A DNA stretch of 64,000 nucleotides from Aphrophora alni (GCA_963513935.1 OY740765.1:72485638-72549637), one strand, 5' to 3'; counted from the first letter of the stretch, positions 23,579 through 35,038 are shown. Program-made: numbers and translations. The notes: generated by a model not told the origin, from the letters alone.

Positions 23579-24500
23579 CCGGGTATTTCAAACCACATGG
23601 ACACTATCTGTAGCGCCTAAACGAAACCAGATAAAAATTTCCTTCCAATTAGAAACCCCTTTTTTGACCCCAAAGAATTCAGGAAAATTATTTTCGATGC
23701 TCCTCAATGACCCAAAAGGGCACTTTGGGGGGCAGGGTGGTGTTTTTGGAAAATTTTCAAATAGAGACATAGGTCTTGTGATACATCATTTTAAAGGTCT
23801 CTCTTTTCTGAACATTTTGGAGCAAAAAAAAATTTTTTATCTTTTCATTACTGTACAGAGTGAGACGAAATATTTTTTTTATAGTTTTTAGTGGGAAATG
23901 TGACTGCCAGCTCCCTAACAAAGATAGGGCAAACAATTTTTTTTCCTAGTTTTACAAGAACACACCCTTTCAGGAGATATGGAGGTAGTATGGACTTCTA
24001 TGTAGTTTTCAAATTTTTAATAAATTTCAAACTTTAATAACTTTTATAGAGCAAAAAGTATAAAAATTCAAATAGCAACCTAGATTGAAAATTGTACCAT
24101 TTGAGAGACCTTTTGAAAACAAACATTTTTTGTATTGAAAGTTTGGTTCTATCTTGCACCATTGAATAATTGTAAAAAAAAAAAAAAATGGCATTTTATT
24201 GGTTAAAAATATTTCGTAACACCCTGTACAGTAATGAAAAAAATAACAAAAATTGTTTTGCTCCAAAATGTTCAGAAAAGAGAGACATTTAAAATGATGT
24301 ATCACACGACCTATGTTTCTATTTGAAAATTTTCCAAAAACACCACCCTGCCCTGCAAAAGTGCTCTTTTGGGTCATTGAGGAGAATAATTTTCCTGAAT
24401 TCATTGGAGTCGAAAAAGGGGGAGTTCTAATTAGAAGGAAATTTTTATTTGGATTCGTTTAGGCGCTACAGATAGTGTCCATGTGGTCTGAAACACCCGG
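23579..24500. mobile_element. MITE with about 300-bp terminal inverted repeats
   Basis: The arm at 23579-23880 is repeated inverted at about 24200-24500. The outer end is CCGGGTGTTTCAGACCACAT on the right and CCGGGTATTTCAAACCACAT on the left. TATA flanks both ends (23575-23578 and 24501-24504), either a target duplication or part of the palindrome. The arms look about 90% identical. Both give the same fake peptide (GGQGGVFGKFSNR) in opposite strands, which is only the inverted repeat translated. No transposase. Superfamily not assigned. Confidence 0.85.
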
Positions 24501-24504
24501 TATA

Positions 24505-25400
24505 ATCTATACAAAATGTCAAAGATATCCTGAAATGAATTAAAATTTTTTGTTTAATGAATAAAATTAGAACAATTAAACTTAAGGGTTATATCCTTAC
24601 CTTAGTTACCAACTATTGTAAATTTTCATTGTTCCAAGCTTATTCGTTAAAAAAATATTTTCGTTCTGTTAATTTTGGACACCTGATATAGGCCTATGAA
24701 AAAAGTAAACCGTTATTAGATGGTATTTCAAAAATTGAAATGTCATATATCAAAATATTTAAACCTGCCTGTGAACCTTCATTATATATTTGTGCCCAGT
24801 TTCGATTACGTTCTTTTTATTATTACAGTTGGTAGGGGTTGCAAATAATACCAAGCCTGAACTAATTGTATTCAATTGTTTATCACAAAAATTAGTTTAT
24901 AAACAAGACAGTTAAGTAATAAGATGGCAAAGAAGTACCATCAAGGATTATTGGTAGTTAAAAATATTCTACAGGGTTAATTTTACAATTTCTCTGGATT
25001 TCAAACCCAGTGGTGATGTTTAAAGAATTTTTTTAAATACTTCTAGCAATACCAGTAATTGAAATTTACATTCTTCACTAGAATGATTGTTCCAAACAAT
25101 AAGAAACCCTGTTTTATAGCAATCAGGAAAAAAATTAAATGTTTCTAATATAGATTTTGATATTTAAACAATATAACTTTTTCATTCTAAACTGTGTACT
25201 TCAGTAAAATAACACTCTTATGTGTAAGAGTACTCCTAAAGATTCCAATAAAATGAGATTTGATTGAATTTATTTATAAATAGGGAAGCTATAAACAAAT
25301 CATTTTCTTTTCACTCTGAAATAGTTTGGGGAGGGTTTATGTTAAATTAAGGAGTGGGTGAGGGGAGGAGGGAGGTTAAATTGTGTTGTTTGGTCTGGTT
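24505..25400. other. No gene recognised
   Basis: AT-rich, with a purine-rich G patch at about 25325-25380 (gggtgaggggaggaggga). Confidence 0.4.
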
Positions 25401-25418
25401 TAAGTCTATTTCACTTAC

Positions 25419-25473
25419 CATCTGTTGAATCTCTGCCTCTATCGTCACTGCTGTCTTCACTAAGATCAACTTT
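25419..25473 (-). CDS. Weak candidate exon, acidic/serine-rich
   Basis: On the minus strand a strong donor (ATG|gtaagtg) closes a 55-bp block that starts after ccatccag. It encodes KVDLSEDSSDDRGRDSTD plus one base. The peptide has the composition of a disordered phospho-acidic linker. The acceptor has no pyrimidine tract. An alternative acceptor further upstream opens a different frame (EIDDSGKLKPSRKLILVK), so the frame is uncertain. No family recognised. Confidence 0.25.
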
Positions 25474-25645
25474 CTGGATGGTTTCAGTTTTCCAGAATCA
25501 TCAATTTCACTGAAATTTCAGCTTCTCTAAGCTTTTAAAATAAAATCTGGAAAAAAAAAAAAATTGTTAATCTTATGTTACATGCTCTCTTATGTAAGTA
25601 AGCACCCATATTTGTATATCTATTATGTAAATAGACAACCCTATT

Positions 25646-25857
25646 TACATGTCTAAGTTTAGATCTCCCACCATGATAACTGGGCTATGGTGTGATATTA
25701 TCTTCCCGAAATATTGATTTAATTTTTCAAGAAATGCATCAAGATTGTTGTTATGCAGTGGACGGTAGATTGCTGTTACTTTGAAGCTGGATTCTTTACA
25801 CATTATTTTAACATCAGAACATTTGAAAGTTCCTAGTTCTGCCAGGTCTTTTGCATA
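25646..25857 (-). pseudogene. LINE endonuclease (EEP) fragment
   Basis: The minus strand reads AKDLAELGTFKCSDVKIMCK, then SSFKVTAIYRPLHNNNLDAF and HHSPVIMVGDLNLDM before a stop. This is the middle of an apurinic-like endonuclease of a non-LTR retrotransposon: the conserved AIYRPP-type strand, and the GDLN-x-D metal/catalytic motif. Only about 70 codons survive. No RT follows. It differs from the EN of the LINE at 33.4-37.4 kb, so it represents another family or a diverged copy. Confidence 0.75.
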
Positions 25858-26639
25858 TAATATTTATGGAGTGAAAGGACGTAAATGTCCTTTTATATAT
25901 AGGACATGGATAAAAAAGGAATAGAAAATATACTTTTCTCTTTATTTTTACTCATATTATTAAATGTAAATTTTACATTTTCAGCGATAAGCTTACAAGG
26001 TTTAGAAAATTCCTCACACAAAATTAAGAAATTAATGTTAACTTTACGTTAAACATGACCTTAACTTTAACAATAATCTAACTTAAGCTTATATGATGAA
26101 CATTAAAAATTAAATTACTCAAACATGGCATTAATAAATATTAACTTAGGGCATACATTGCTAACCCAGTGCTATATAAAAAACCCTTCAACTAGATACA
26201 AATTCCACTGTTCATTAGGAGTCTGCTAATCCTTACTCATTAGACAATTTTTTTACATTGTGGGTGGGCAAAAACATTCTTCTTTTTACAAGGAGTCATC
26301 CATTCTTCTCTTATTACGGCCACACCACCCCCTGAGGCTTTATCAAATTTCACTACGATAAAAATTTTATAGGTAACCTAAAACATACAGTTTTAGGCTA
26401 TATTGTATTGAGATTTTGTAAATTTATTACATGTATCACCATCTTTGTGAAAATTGTTTAATTTCTTTAGCCATGACCAATTTAGGTAAATTGCATACTG
26501 GTAACTGAATGAACGGTTTCAGCAATTTCAAACTTGCTTTCCTATGTACAATATCGATTTTAAAAAATAACCTTGCAATAGGCTGTGTCCATCAATCGTT
26601 AATATTAAACTTATCGATTACTAACTGTACATAATAGAT

Positions 26640-27360
26640 TGTTTGACATATTCCAATAATTGTAAACTAAAGAAATTAAATCACAACTGGGCTAATTAAT
26701 TGTTACTAACCTACATAGCTTATCTAACCTTTCTAAACTAAACTGCCACGGTAAATATCGGTTGTACCTTGTCCAATGATTTTTCTATAAAAAATTAAGA
26801 AAACAAAGTAGGCTACTTACCTTGCAATCAAAGGATCAGATCATAGTATATGTAGCAATAAACATTTCAAGTCCCAAAATCCTTTAGTTTAATAGAAAAT
26901 GAGATTTATTAAAATATGAAATCCAGCTATGTAGGTTATAGAAATGCCAACGTTAATACTAATAACTATGTTCTCAAGTCTTTATTAGGTCAAGGTTTGA
27001 AAATAAGGTAGTCATAACACATACACTAACTTCACTAATGCAGTTATACATATTAACATTGGCTTTCATTATTAGACTTAAACCTAACAGCTTGTATTCC
27101 CTTGTTTTCTGTGTATTATTTAACAGTGAAGAAATGCATTTTGGGATGTGAAATGTTTATTGCAACACATAATATGATCCGATCCTTTGATACTGTTTTC
27201 ATAATTTTTTATTAAAAAAATTAAGGAAGAGTTCAACACACTGCCCACAGCACCCTATAATTTAAATGATATAGCTAGTACGCAAAATCACTTTGAAGCG
27301 GTTAAGTAAGTTATGTTAAGGTAGTAAACAATTATTTTTACAATTAATATTGAAGAAAAA
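26640..27360. repeat. Inverted repeat, arms about 75-95 bp
   Basis: The arm at 26788-26880 is found inverted at 27140-27216, sharing gcaataaacatttca and tcaaaggatc-gatcata. The left arm carries about 21 extra bases (aaagtaggctacttaccttg). Weaker pairing extends outwards (aattgttactaacctacata against the 27310 region). It is an old foldback element and non-coding. Confidence 0.6.
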
Positions 27361-27500
27361 TAAACTTAGGTAAATATGGAGACAAGTTGTCTGATCAATT
27401 TAAGTGTTAAATCTCGGCAACTCCTCTTTAAAATAAGGTTTTTTCCATCATTTCAATACTTATTAAATACGCTCACCACTTTTTATCTTTCACAATTCAT
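27360..27500. repeat. Left arm of an inverted repeat flanking the piggyBac
   Basis: Its reverse complement matches 30160-30300 at about 70-75%, with common blocks such as caacttstctccatattta and taatgaattrtgara. The piggyBac at 28041-30148 lies between the two arms. Confidence 0.6.
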
Positions 27501-27688
27501 TATTTCTATCCTAAATCAGTGACTTAAAATGACTGATTTATGGCATTTAGAAGTTATTATGACACATATTTCATCATTTTAAGTAAAATCTATGGATTTT
27601 TTTTATTCCGTGTGGAAAATAGTTCTGTTTTAGGAACTGTCAAACTAAGTATCATTTACTAATCATGTCATGTAACAAGATCAGGGAA

Positions 27689-27693
<5 letters not shown>

Positions 27694-27720
<27 letters not shown>
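27694..27720. repeat. (TA)n microsatellite
   Basis: About 13 TA units. Confidence 0.95.
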
Positions 27721-27724
<4 letters not shown>

Positions 27725-28040
27725 ATTTGGCCTATAATTCTTTTACTAAGTCTGAGTTTCAGAGACCTGTAATCGGGAATCTTATATCATAGAAGCAAAG
27801 TAATATCAATGTGTAAAAGTGAATGAAGTGCGGATGCACCCCACGAGTGAATTCAATATGGCTATCCGATTGAATATGTTAAAATTTGTGATAAATAGCA
27901 TTGAAGCATACGTGTTAGGACATTGCCATAATCAATAGAATGTGTACATAATAAAGTATGTATTTTAACGATTTCACAAATGTGTAACACGAATGTTTCA
28001 ATGCATATTTACCAAATTTGTCAATTTCATAGATTGTTAA

Positions 28041-30148
28041 CCTTTAAGTGTGCGCGCGCGGGGGTCAAAGCAACTCCAAGGAAATTTAATTTGTGATATT
28101 TTCCACATTAGGTTGGTACAAGTCCAGTGGTTCTAGGTACCTTTCAGGTGGTCTATGAGTCATTCCTAGCAACTGTTAGTTCGGCGCTGACCTTGGCCAG
28201 TGGCGCACACAGTCTGTGATAATAAAACTCTGCATTCTTGGGTTGTTCCAGCCCCCACACGAGCACTCGTGTTACCTTCCAGTGTTGTATGTTCGGGGTC
28301 GTTTATTACCCCCACACGCTCACTAGTGTTATATTTATAGTGAATACGTACAGTTGTTTGGAGCACATGAACTATAAATAGTTTTTATGTGTAAATAGCT
28401 TAGTAAATAGTGATTGTATAATGAGTTCCAACAGCAACCAAGAAGCCACGATTAGAAGTTATTTACTAGAAAAGGAGGAAGTTGATGACATTTTTTATGA
28501 TGGAAGTGCTTTATTAAAAGATAGCGAAATCGATCATCTCAGTGAGTCACACCACAACACTTACACTAAGGTTGACAACACCGGCGACTACAATCCTGAT
28601 TCTGATATCGATCCGCCGACCGATGATGAGGAGCCAATTGTACTCCGATATAACAGAAGGCTTGGACTAGTATTTGCTATGAATTTTGACGACACTGAAC
28701 CAACAATTGAAAACGCTAATACTCTAGATCAATTGATAGAAGAGGTTGTACGAGGAGCTGGATATCTGGAACATGTATTTGTTGGGAAGGATGAATTCAC
28801 TATGTGGAAAAAAAGCCTATTGTTGCAGTTACTGCTCACACTCGTCCAGGAAATATAATAAGACGTTTACCAGGTCCTAAAAATCCAGGTAAAGATGCAA
28901 ATATTCTCTTAGATTGTAATAGCTTGATGATTGATGATGAAATTCTTGAAATGTTCGTAACATGTACTAATGTGTATATTGAAAGCAGAGCCGAGACATT
29001 CTCTAAGCAAACAGATGGAAAATTAACTGACAAATAAGAAATGAAGGAATTTTTGGACTATTGATATTAGCAGGAGCCATGAGATCAGGTCAATCTAACC
29101 TTGAAGAATTGTGGGCTAGAGATAGATTTGGGGTTGAAGTTTTTTACAGCACAATGAGCCTGAGACGATATTATTTTTTACTGCAGTCAATTCAGTTAGA
29201 TAAAATTATTGATCGGCCAGATAGGAGGTAATTAGATAAACTAGCTGCATTTAGAAAGGCGTTTAACCGATTCAACAAGAACTGTACGGAGAATTATGTT
29301 CCATGTGCATTCACAACTATTGACGAACAATTAGTAGCGTTTAGACATTTCATGAAGAATAAACACGCTAAATATGGAATTTAAATTTTTACTCTAACCA
29401 ATTCAAAAAGTTCTACCTTCATAAAATGGAAGTATATGTAGAACACCAGCCTGAAAACAGCCCTTTCATACAATCAAGCCAAAGGATGTGGTTTTATGAC
29501 ATGTGAATCATATAGAAGGCACAGGTAGATATATAACTGCAGACAACTGGTTCTCCAGTATACCTTTGGTAAATGATATATCAGCTAAAGGTTTGACTTA
29601 TGTAGAAACACTACGCAATAACAAACGAGAACTTCCTTCCAAACTCATTTCCAAAAAAGAAATCCAAATTCCGAGAAGATTAAGTGTTTTTTACTGCCTT
29701 CTATGAATTTCAGTTTTCTGATATGTATTGGTAAGTTCACCTAACAGTATGAAAAAATTGCTAGCAATAATTTAGATAAAATTTTTTTAAATTCAAAATT
29801 AGATTCAGGTAAAAATGCTTATTTGAAAATTATTTCACAAAAATATTAGAATTAGAAAACATTTACTCTGTAGTTTGATTTATATTACTTTGAAACTGAC
29901 AGAGCTTCGCACGCCAACTCTGCATCGTATGTTTAAAAATACAATAATAAATATATGATTCAAAAAAGTATTTTAAACTTTATAAAACTGTGGTTTTACA
30001 ATGTTCATATACAAAAAATTACCGCTAAAAAATAGTTTTATCGCAATATAAGATAGTCCTTGGTCGCTCTATTAAAAAAGATGTTTTTATCCCTGATCGA
30101 CCCCGCGTGCGCACTCACATAACAAAAGGAGGCGCGCATACTTAAAGG
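28041..30148 (+). mobile_element. piggyBac transposon, internally deleted
   Basis: TTAA target copies at 28037-28040 and 30149-30152 flank termini CCTTTAAGTGTGCGCGC and, in reverse complement, CCTTTAAGTATGCGCGC. A second, subterminal inverted pair (CGCGGGGGTC at 28058-28067 against GACCCCGCG at 30099-30107) sits at unequal distances from the two ends. This asymmetry is known for piggyBac. The 2108 bp length is short for the family because the transposase C-terminus is missing. Confidence 0.92.
28421..29706 (+). pseudogene. piggyBac transposase, frameshifted and C-terminally deleted
   Basis: This is the DDE transposase of the surrounding element. The ATG at 28421 opens an acidic N-terminus (DYNPDSDIDPPTDDEEP). 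The frame breaks at a run of seven A at about 28807-28813. The next frame gives TRPGNIIRRLPGPKNP and a stop at 29037; the third gives NEGIFGLLILAGAMRSGQSN, LEELWARDRFG and TIDEQLVAFR, which carries the first catalytic Asp. Stops follow at about 29230 and 29383. A last frame (29503-29706) holds ITADNWFSSIPL with the second Asp, and NNKRELPSKL. The remaining third, with the third Asp and the Cys-rich end, is absent. It cannot encode an active enzyme. Confidence 0.9.
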
Positions 30149-30159
30149 TTAAGTAAATA

Positions 30160-30300
30160 ATGAATTATGAGAGATAAAAAACCACTAGCTTTGTTCAATA
30201 AATTCTATTTTATTGAAAAAAGCGCTATTTTGAAGCGGAATTACAGAGATTTCGCACTTAAATCAATTGGACAACTTCTCTCCATATTTATCTAAACTCA
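30160..30300. repeat. Right arm of the inverted repeat flanking the piggyBac
   Basis: Partner of 27360-27500. It starts a few bases beyond the piggyBac TTAA. The piggyBac may have inserted into a pre-existing foldback. Confidence 0.6.
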
Positions 30301-30784
30301 AAGGTTACCTAACCAAACCTAACTTAGCCTACGTAGCAACAATATCAGGTTATTATTAATGATGGCCTAGAACATAAACAAGTTAAAGATATTAAATAAG
30401 TTTTAATTGGAGTAAAATCTTAATATAACTAGTTTTTAATTTCATTGAAGAAATTAGGTAAATTTTATATAGGGGTTCCACAATTGCAATGTGCTTTATT
30501 ATCAATTGTAAATGGTAATGTTAACAAAGAAAGTTAGGTAATTGATTACTTATAGGTGGCGTCTAATTTTTTGGAATTCTTTTTTTATCGTATACTACAT
30601 ACTTTACTTCTTAAGAATAAATAATGTTTTCCATGCGCAGATCACTAATTTTCAATAAAAATTCACAATCTCAAAACTAACAAATACTTATAGGTTAAAA
30701 TATAATGGCAATGTTTAGCATATTAGCATATGGTTTAACGCATCCGCATTACACAATGAGCCTACGTACACTAGATCGCTATTT

Positions 30785-30960
30785 CATATCACAACAGGTT
30801 TGTCCAGGTTGCCTTTCGTATATTTATTAAAGTTAATAATTTGCTTACTTTGCGATATAATTATATACCACGACAGGTTAAACACCTGGCCAAACCTTAT
30901 ATATATAAACCACCTGGCCAAACCTTTCGTAAGTTTATTAAAATTAAATATTTGAAATTA
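30785..30960. repeat. Cluster of CAGGTTTG-type short repeats
   Basis: The words caggtttgtccaggt, aggttaaacacctggccaaa and acctggccaaacctttcgta recur here in direct and inverted form. A related perfect-arm palindrome is at 57404-57440. Confidence 0.5.
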
Positions 30961-31447
30961 GATTATTAATACGGACGATTCACAGCATATCACGTGATCT
31001 TGAAATATCTTTAGTAACATATGAGACGTAAATGTGAACATTTGCCATTATGTTTAACTTATAAATAGACTACGCCGGATTTGATAGTTTTTAGATTGTG
31101 ATTTTCAGTGAAAATAGTGATCTGTACAAGGAAAACATTACCTAATCTTAAGAAGTAATATAGGGTATATATAGCAGACAATAAAAATGAAAATCCAGAA
31201 AATAAAGCGCCACCTTTAAGTAAACATTTACCAGAGAGATTACTTTAGACATTTTTTAAACATGTTCTACCTACCTTATTTCTTAGGTAATTGTTTACAA
31301 AGGAAGTCACTGCTTTTTTTTACGATTTTTTTAAAACTGTTTTACATACCTTATTTGTTAATAATGAAATAAGTTTTCAACACAGAACTAATATTTTCAC
31401 CGACAAATCGCAATTTCAAAACTACAGAATTCAATGCATTTATATGT

Positions 31448-31515
31448 CACAGAAGTAAAGCAACATTGAGTGCGGTTAGTACTTGGATGGTTGACTGCTT
31501 TGGAAATAACGCACA
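31448..31515 (+). repeat. 5S rRNA-derived segment, 3' half
   Basis: It reads CACAGAAGTAAAGCAACATT then GGTTAGTACTTGGATGG, the box A to box C part of 5S rRNA with several mutations. The 5' part is replaced by repeat-specific sequence. Confidence 0.75.
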
Positions 31516-31739
31516 ATATCTTTTTTTTTCAAATGTACACATAGGTTAAGTAAGGTGGCTATATATATAAAGGTAAAAATTCGTATACATATATATTAAA
31601 CGCGCAACTCACTTAACGGACCTTAACCTAGCAAAGTTGAAATGGTTTGTTTTCCATAAAAAAACTAGCTTTGCGTTGTTGAAAACTTATTTTATTATGA
31701 AGAAATAAGGTATGTAGAACATGAAAAAAAAAATTGCAA

Positions 31740-32730
31740 ATAAAGCAGTGACTTTCTTTGTAGAGAATTACCGTATCTTAATAATAAAATAAGTTTTCAA
31801 CGCAGAGCTAATTTTTACACCAAAAACTCGCAATTTAAAAACTACAGACTTCAATGCATTTATACATCACCGAAGTCAAGCAACATCGAGCGTAGTTAGT
31901 ACTTGGATGGGTGAACGCTTGGGAAATAAGGCACAATTTCTTCTTTTATTCACAAATTTATGTGTAGGTCAGGTAAGGTGGTTGTGGTATGCAAGGTAAA
32001 AATTCCCCTGCACACTTATTTTAATGCTTAATTCACTTAATGGACTTTAACCTAGAAAAGTTGAAATTGGCCCTATTTTTTTCTTACATTGAAAACTTAT
32101 TTTATTTTTGTATGTAGAACATATTTAAAAAAAAAAGAAGTAACTTCTTTGTAAACAATTACTATAGAAAATTATTGTGTGCATATTTATGTCCAAGGGT
32201 TTTAACGAAGCCTAAGAATAAATATGTAGCTTAGCTTGACAACATTTTGTACTTACCTTTATTCAAAGTGGTGTTCTTATTATTTGTAAGCACTAAGGAG
32301 CATAAAACACGCAGACACAGCCAGTGTACGAATTCCGATGTACACAACCGATGTAACACACTATTGCTATTTGTGCAATACATCAATAACAGATCTCATG
32401 AATCAAAACTTCGTGAAGAAAAACCTGTAACACTCTTATATTGCAAAGTTTGTGATAATACTTTTCATTATAAGGATAACAAAATCATTTAGAAAAATCA
32501 ATGCGTCATAAAAGCGTGATATCAGAATGTGGTGTTCAAGGAAAACCTAACAAATTAGGCATAACAAACCCTACCTGGAACTGCAAAGTATGCAAAGATT
32601 GTCCCTAATGATGAGAAAGAAAATAAACTGCATTTGGTAAGGATGGGTGTTATATAACGTAATAGGAGGAATAAATCTATTAGGAAGTACAAGCCACGAT
32701 GACGAAAATACGTTTATACTTTCTTGTTCT
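31740..32730 (+). repeat. Copy B of the ~1 kb dispersed repeat
   Basis: The partner of 22285-23280 in opposite orientation; similarity fades near 32730 (gaagtacaagccacgatgac). The 81-codon frame at 32247-32492 has no match in copy A after indels, so it is probably not coding. Confidence 0.75.
31868..31935 (+). repeat. 5S rRNA-derived segment, 3' half (best preserved)
   Basis: CACCGAAGTCAAGCAACATC, then GTTAGTACTTGGATGGGTGA and CGCTTGGGAA follow the eukaryotic 5S consensus closely, keeping the RNA polymerase III internal control region. The terminal stem halves are missing, so this is a repeat component and not a 5S gene. Confidence 0.82.
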
Positions 32731-32739
32731 ACTCTTTGC

Positions 32740-33420
32740 TCTTTCTACATACTTCTAGAGTTCTAGTCGTTACTCGTTAGTCGTTAGTCATAGTCATGAT
32801 GACGGAAACGGAAACAAGTTTCTTCTTGTTTTTAAGCTTAATGCCGAAAGACAGACTTGGATACAACCATGGTGCAAAGTTATTCACTATACATTATTAA
32901 TAAACTTATAACACTTTTCTTTATTTCATGGAAGTTGTGGTTGCCAATTGTTAATTACTATTGTTTTGGAGCTAATATTATTGTTATCCATTAGGAGTAT
33001 ATAGTTTGTGTTTTATTAATTCTATGTTTAAAATAAAACATGTGGGTAACGGTTAATACTACAATATGTATTATTTGTTTACGAACTTTTTAGAAATGTA
33101 AGTTAGTAAAAGTAGAATTTAATTTGGGAATATTATCACCTAGGATTTTATGGAGGGAATATATTTTAGGTTAATCTTCTCGCCAGGGGTCCATCTAGCT
33201 ACCTTTCCCGAAGCGAGATAGGACCACGGAAAAAGAATCCCATGATTAGGATATACATAAATGTGATATGCGGATTGTTTTAATTATAATGTTATCTTAC
33301 TTTATTTTAAAAATTGATTTATTTCATTATAAGTTGATGTCATTATGGATTAATAAATCCCTTAATTTATTACTGGAGTTATTATCAATTATTATAGATT
33401 TATTTTTCTGAAAACATTGT
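32740..33420. other. No gene recognised; probable 3' flank of the LINE
   Basis: It contains short repeated words (tcgttactcgttagtcgttagtc, each unit under 10 bp) at about 32766-32795. No poly(T) marks the minus-strand LINE end, so that boundary is open. Confidence 0.35.
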
Positions 33421-33429
33421 TATCTAATA

Positions 33430-33625
33430 AAGTCAAATTTAGGACAAACTATCAATAAATGTTCAAAAGATTATGGCTTAGCTTGTGACCTATTAAGACA
33501 CAATCGTGTAAAGTATTGTTTTATTGTATAAAGTCGAATGTTTGTGTTAGAATGTCCTAAACGCAATCTACAAATAAATGTTGATTATTTCCCATATACT
33601 TATGTTTGGGATTTAAGCCAAGGGT
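33430..33625 (-). pseudogene. LINE C-terminal region
   Basis: The minus strand gives SPYPWLKSQT, then STFICRLRLGHSNTNIRLY and IKQYF. This is the conserved segment after RNase H in many insect LINEs (R-L-R-L-G-H-S/T). The Cys-rich finger expected next is not clear. Confidence 0.65.
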
Positions 33626-33744
33626 ATGGTGAATATTTATTTTGAATACTTTTATACCATTTAGTCTTGGGGACTTCATGTAATATTTTCGAATTGTTTT
33701 TCTTTTTGATAAGCTTTAAAATCTTATAGTGGGACATTAATGTC

Positions 33745-34060
33745 AGATTCTTCTATAGCTTGACATTCCATCTACTATAGTTTCCTTGGCCAATTCATCC
33801 TATACATGGCTTCATTACCTGATACCTGCTATACCAGAGCGGTCTGGTATCCATTGTAATGAAATCGTTTTTCTATTATCCAAAATTTCCTTCATTATGT
33901 TCATACTCATTCTGTTACCATTAATGCCATTCCTAATACTATCTAATTCCAAAAAAGCTGACTGTGAATCTGTACATATTAAGAATTTCACAGGCTCTAG
34001 TTTATTTATATGTTGTATAGCTTTATATATTGCATATAATTCAGCCGCGTAACTTCTCAT
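33745..34060 (-). pseudogene. LINE RNase H domain
   Basis: SYAAELYAIYKAIQHIN carries the conserved Glu, FLICTDSQSAFLEL the conserved Asp, and LQWIPDRSGIAG the WxPxHxGIxGN box (His replaced by Arg). Downstream DELAKETIVDG supplies the terminal Asp-x-x-Ala-K motif in a continuing frame. RNase H degrades RNA in the RNA-DNA hybrid during retrotransposition. The lost His and later stops indicate decay. Confidence 0.8.
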
Positions 34061-34489
34061 ACATTTATTTAATTAATAGGTAGTTGCATCTAGTATTTAG
34101 CTTTGATATATATAAAAAGCAGCGCCTGTCCCACCAACATATATAATTTGAACCTTCGGTGTAAACTAATATCTAGTCCTCAAAGGTTATGTTTATATAG
34201 TTGTTAAAAATTTGATTTAGACTTTAGAGTATTCGTGTTTTTAATATTTTCATTTTCAATGTTTACATACAATACATGAAAATATATGTTTTGCCATAGC
34301 TAAAGACATATCAAATTCTTTGTGACTAGTGAAGTCTGGTCTTACATCAATATAGCCAAGTTTAACTTCTTCCACTGATTTAACTGTTGAAGTATATTAT
34401 GGATATTTCTTTTTTTACAATAAGGGTATATTTCTATCATTAAATTAAGGTACACAAATTTTTTATATGCTGGATTATTATTTTCCATT

Positions 34490-34700
34490 GAGATTTTATA
34501 TACTAACCCGTTAATATTTTATGTTTCATTTCTAATGACAATGAAGTTTCTGTCTGCAAGGCTATAATCGGAGACGTTTTAAAAGCACATATACTTATTC
34601 TCATAGCTTGATTTTGTATTAAATCTAATTTGCTTAAAACACTATTAACTAAGTGACCAATTAATTAACAGGAATAATCAAACTTAGAGGGAATTACACT
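34490..34700 (-). pseudogene. LINE RT-RNase H linker region
   Basis: The minus strand reads KLDLIQNQAMRISICAFKTS then PIIALQTETSLSLEMKHKI. This is the familiar LINE segment between RT thumb and RNase H (I-Q-N-x-A-L-R-x-x-x-G-A-x-x-T-T-P). It shows the element is continuous across the gap between RT and RNase H. Confidence 0.75.
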
Positions 34701-35038
34701 TTTATAAACATTTAGGACAAAATCTGGGTGTACACCTTCTACCACAAGTAATTATTTTCAAAATATTTAGATCCTATTGACATTGAATATGCAAATTGTT
34801 AACATGTAGCTTAAATGTAAGTTTTCTATCAACTAAAATTCCTAATAGTCTAAGATTATCTACTATTGGTATTTATTGTCTTCCCAGAAAGTAATTACAA
34901 TTGTTTGGATTTAGTGTTTTCTTTCTTGAGAACATTTTTGCTTTTGCTAGTGTTAATATCTAAATATAATGTATCCAAAAGCTCCTCAATACTCTCAAGA
35001 GCATTTTGCATCTATTATAAATAACATTTTGGAATAAA

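Larger units (their letters stand above)
31260..32170 (+). repeat. Two tandem modules (period about 420 bp), each with a 5S-like core
   Basis: Both modules contain, in order, an aataataaaataagttttcaac-type arm, the block caatttmaaaactacag, aattcaatgcatttata, the 5S-like segment, and aaggtaaaaattc then cacttaa-ggacyttaacc. Equivalent points are 420 bp apart (31448 against 31868). Inverted copies of the aaaacttattttatt arm also occur inside (31680-31720). The distal module continues into the 1 kb repeat shared with 22285-23280. Confidence 0.75.

Noticed and set aside
23588..24404. Frames on both strands encoding the same GGQGGVFGKFSNR-type peptide
   Set aside because: The similarity comes from the inverted arms of the MITE at 23579-24500; no protein family is recognised.
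31868..31935. Possible functional 5S rRNA gene
   Set aside because: The 5' third and the terminal stem are missing, and the segment is embedded in a dispersed repeat present in several copies.
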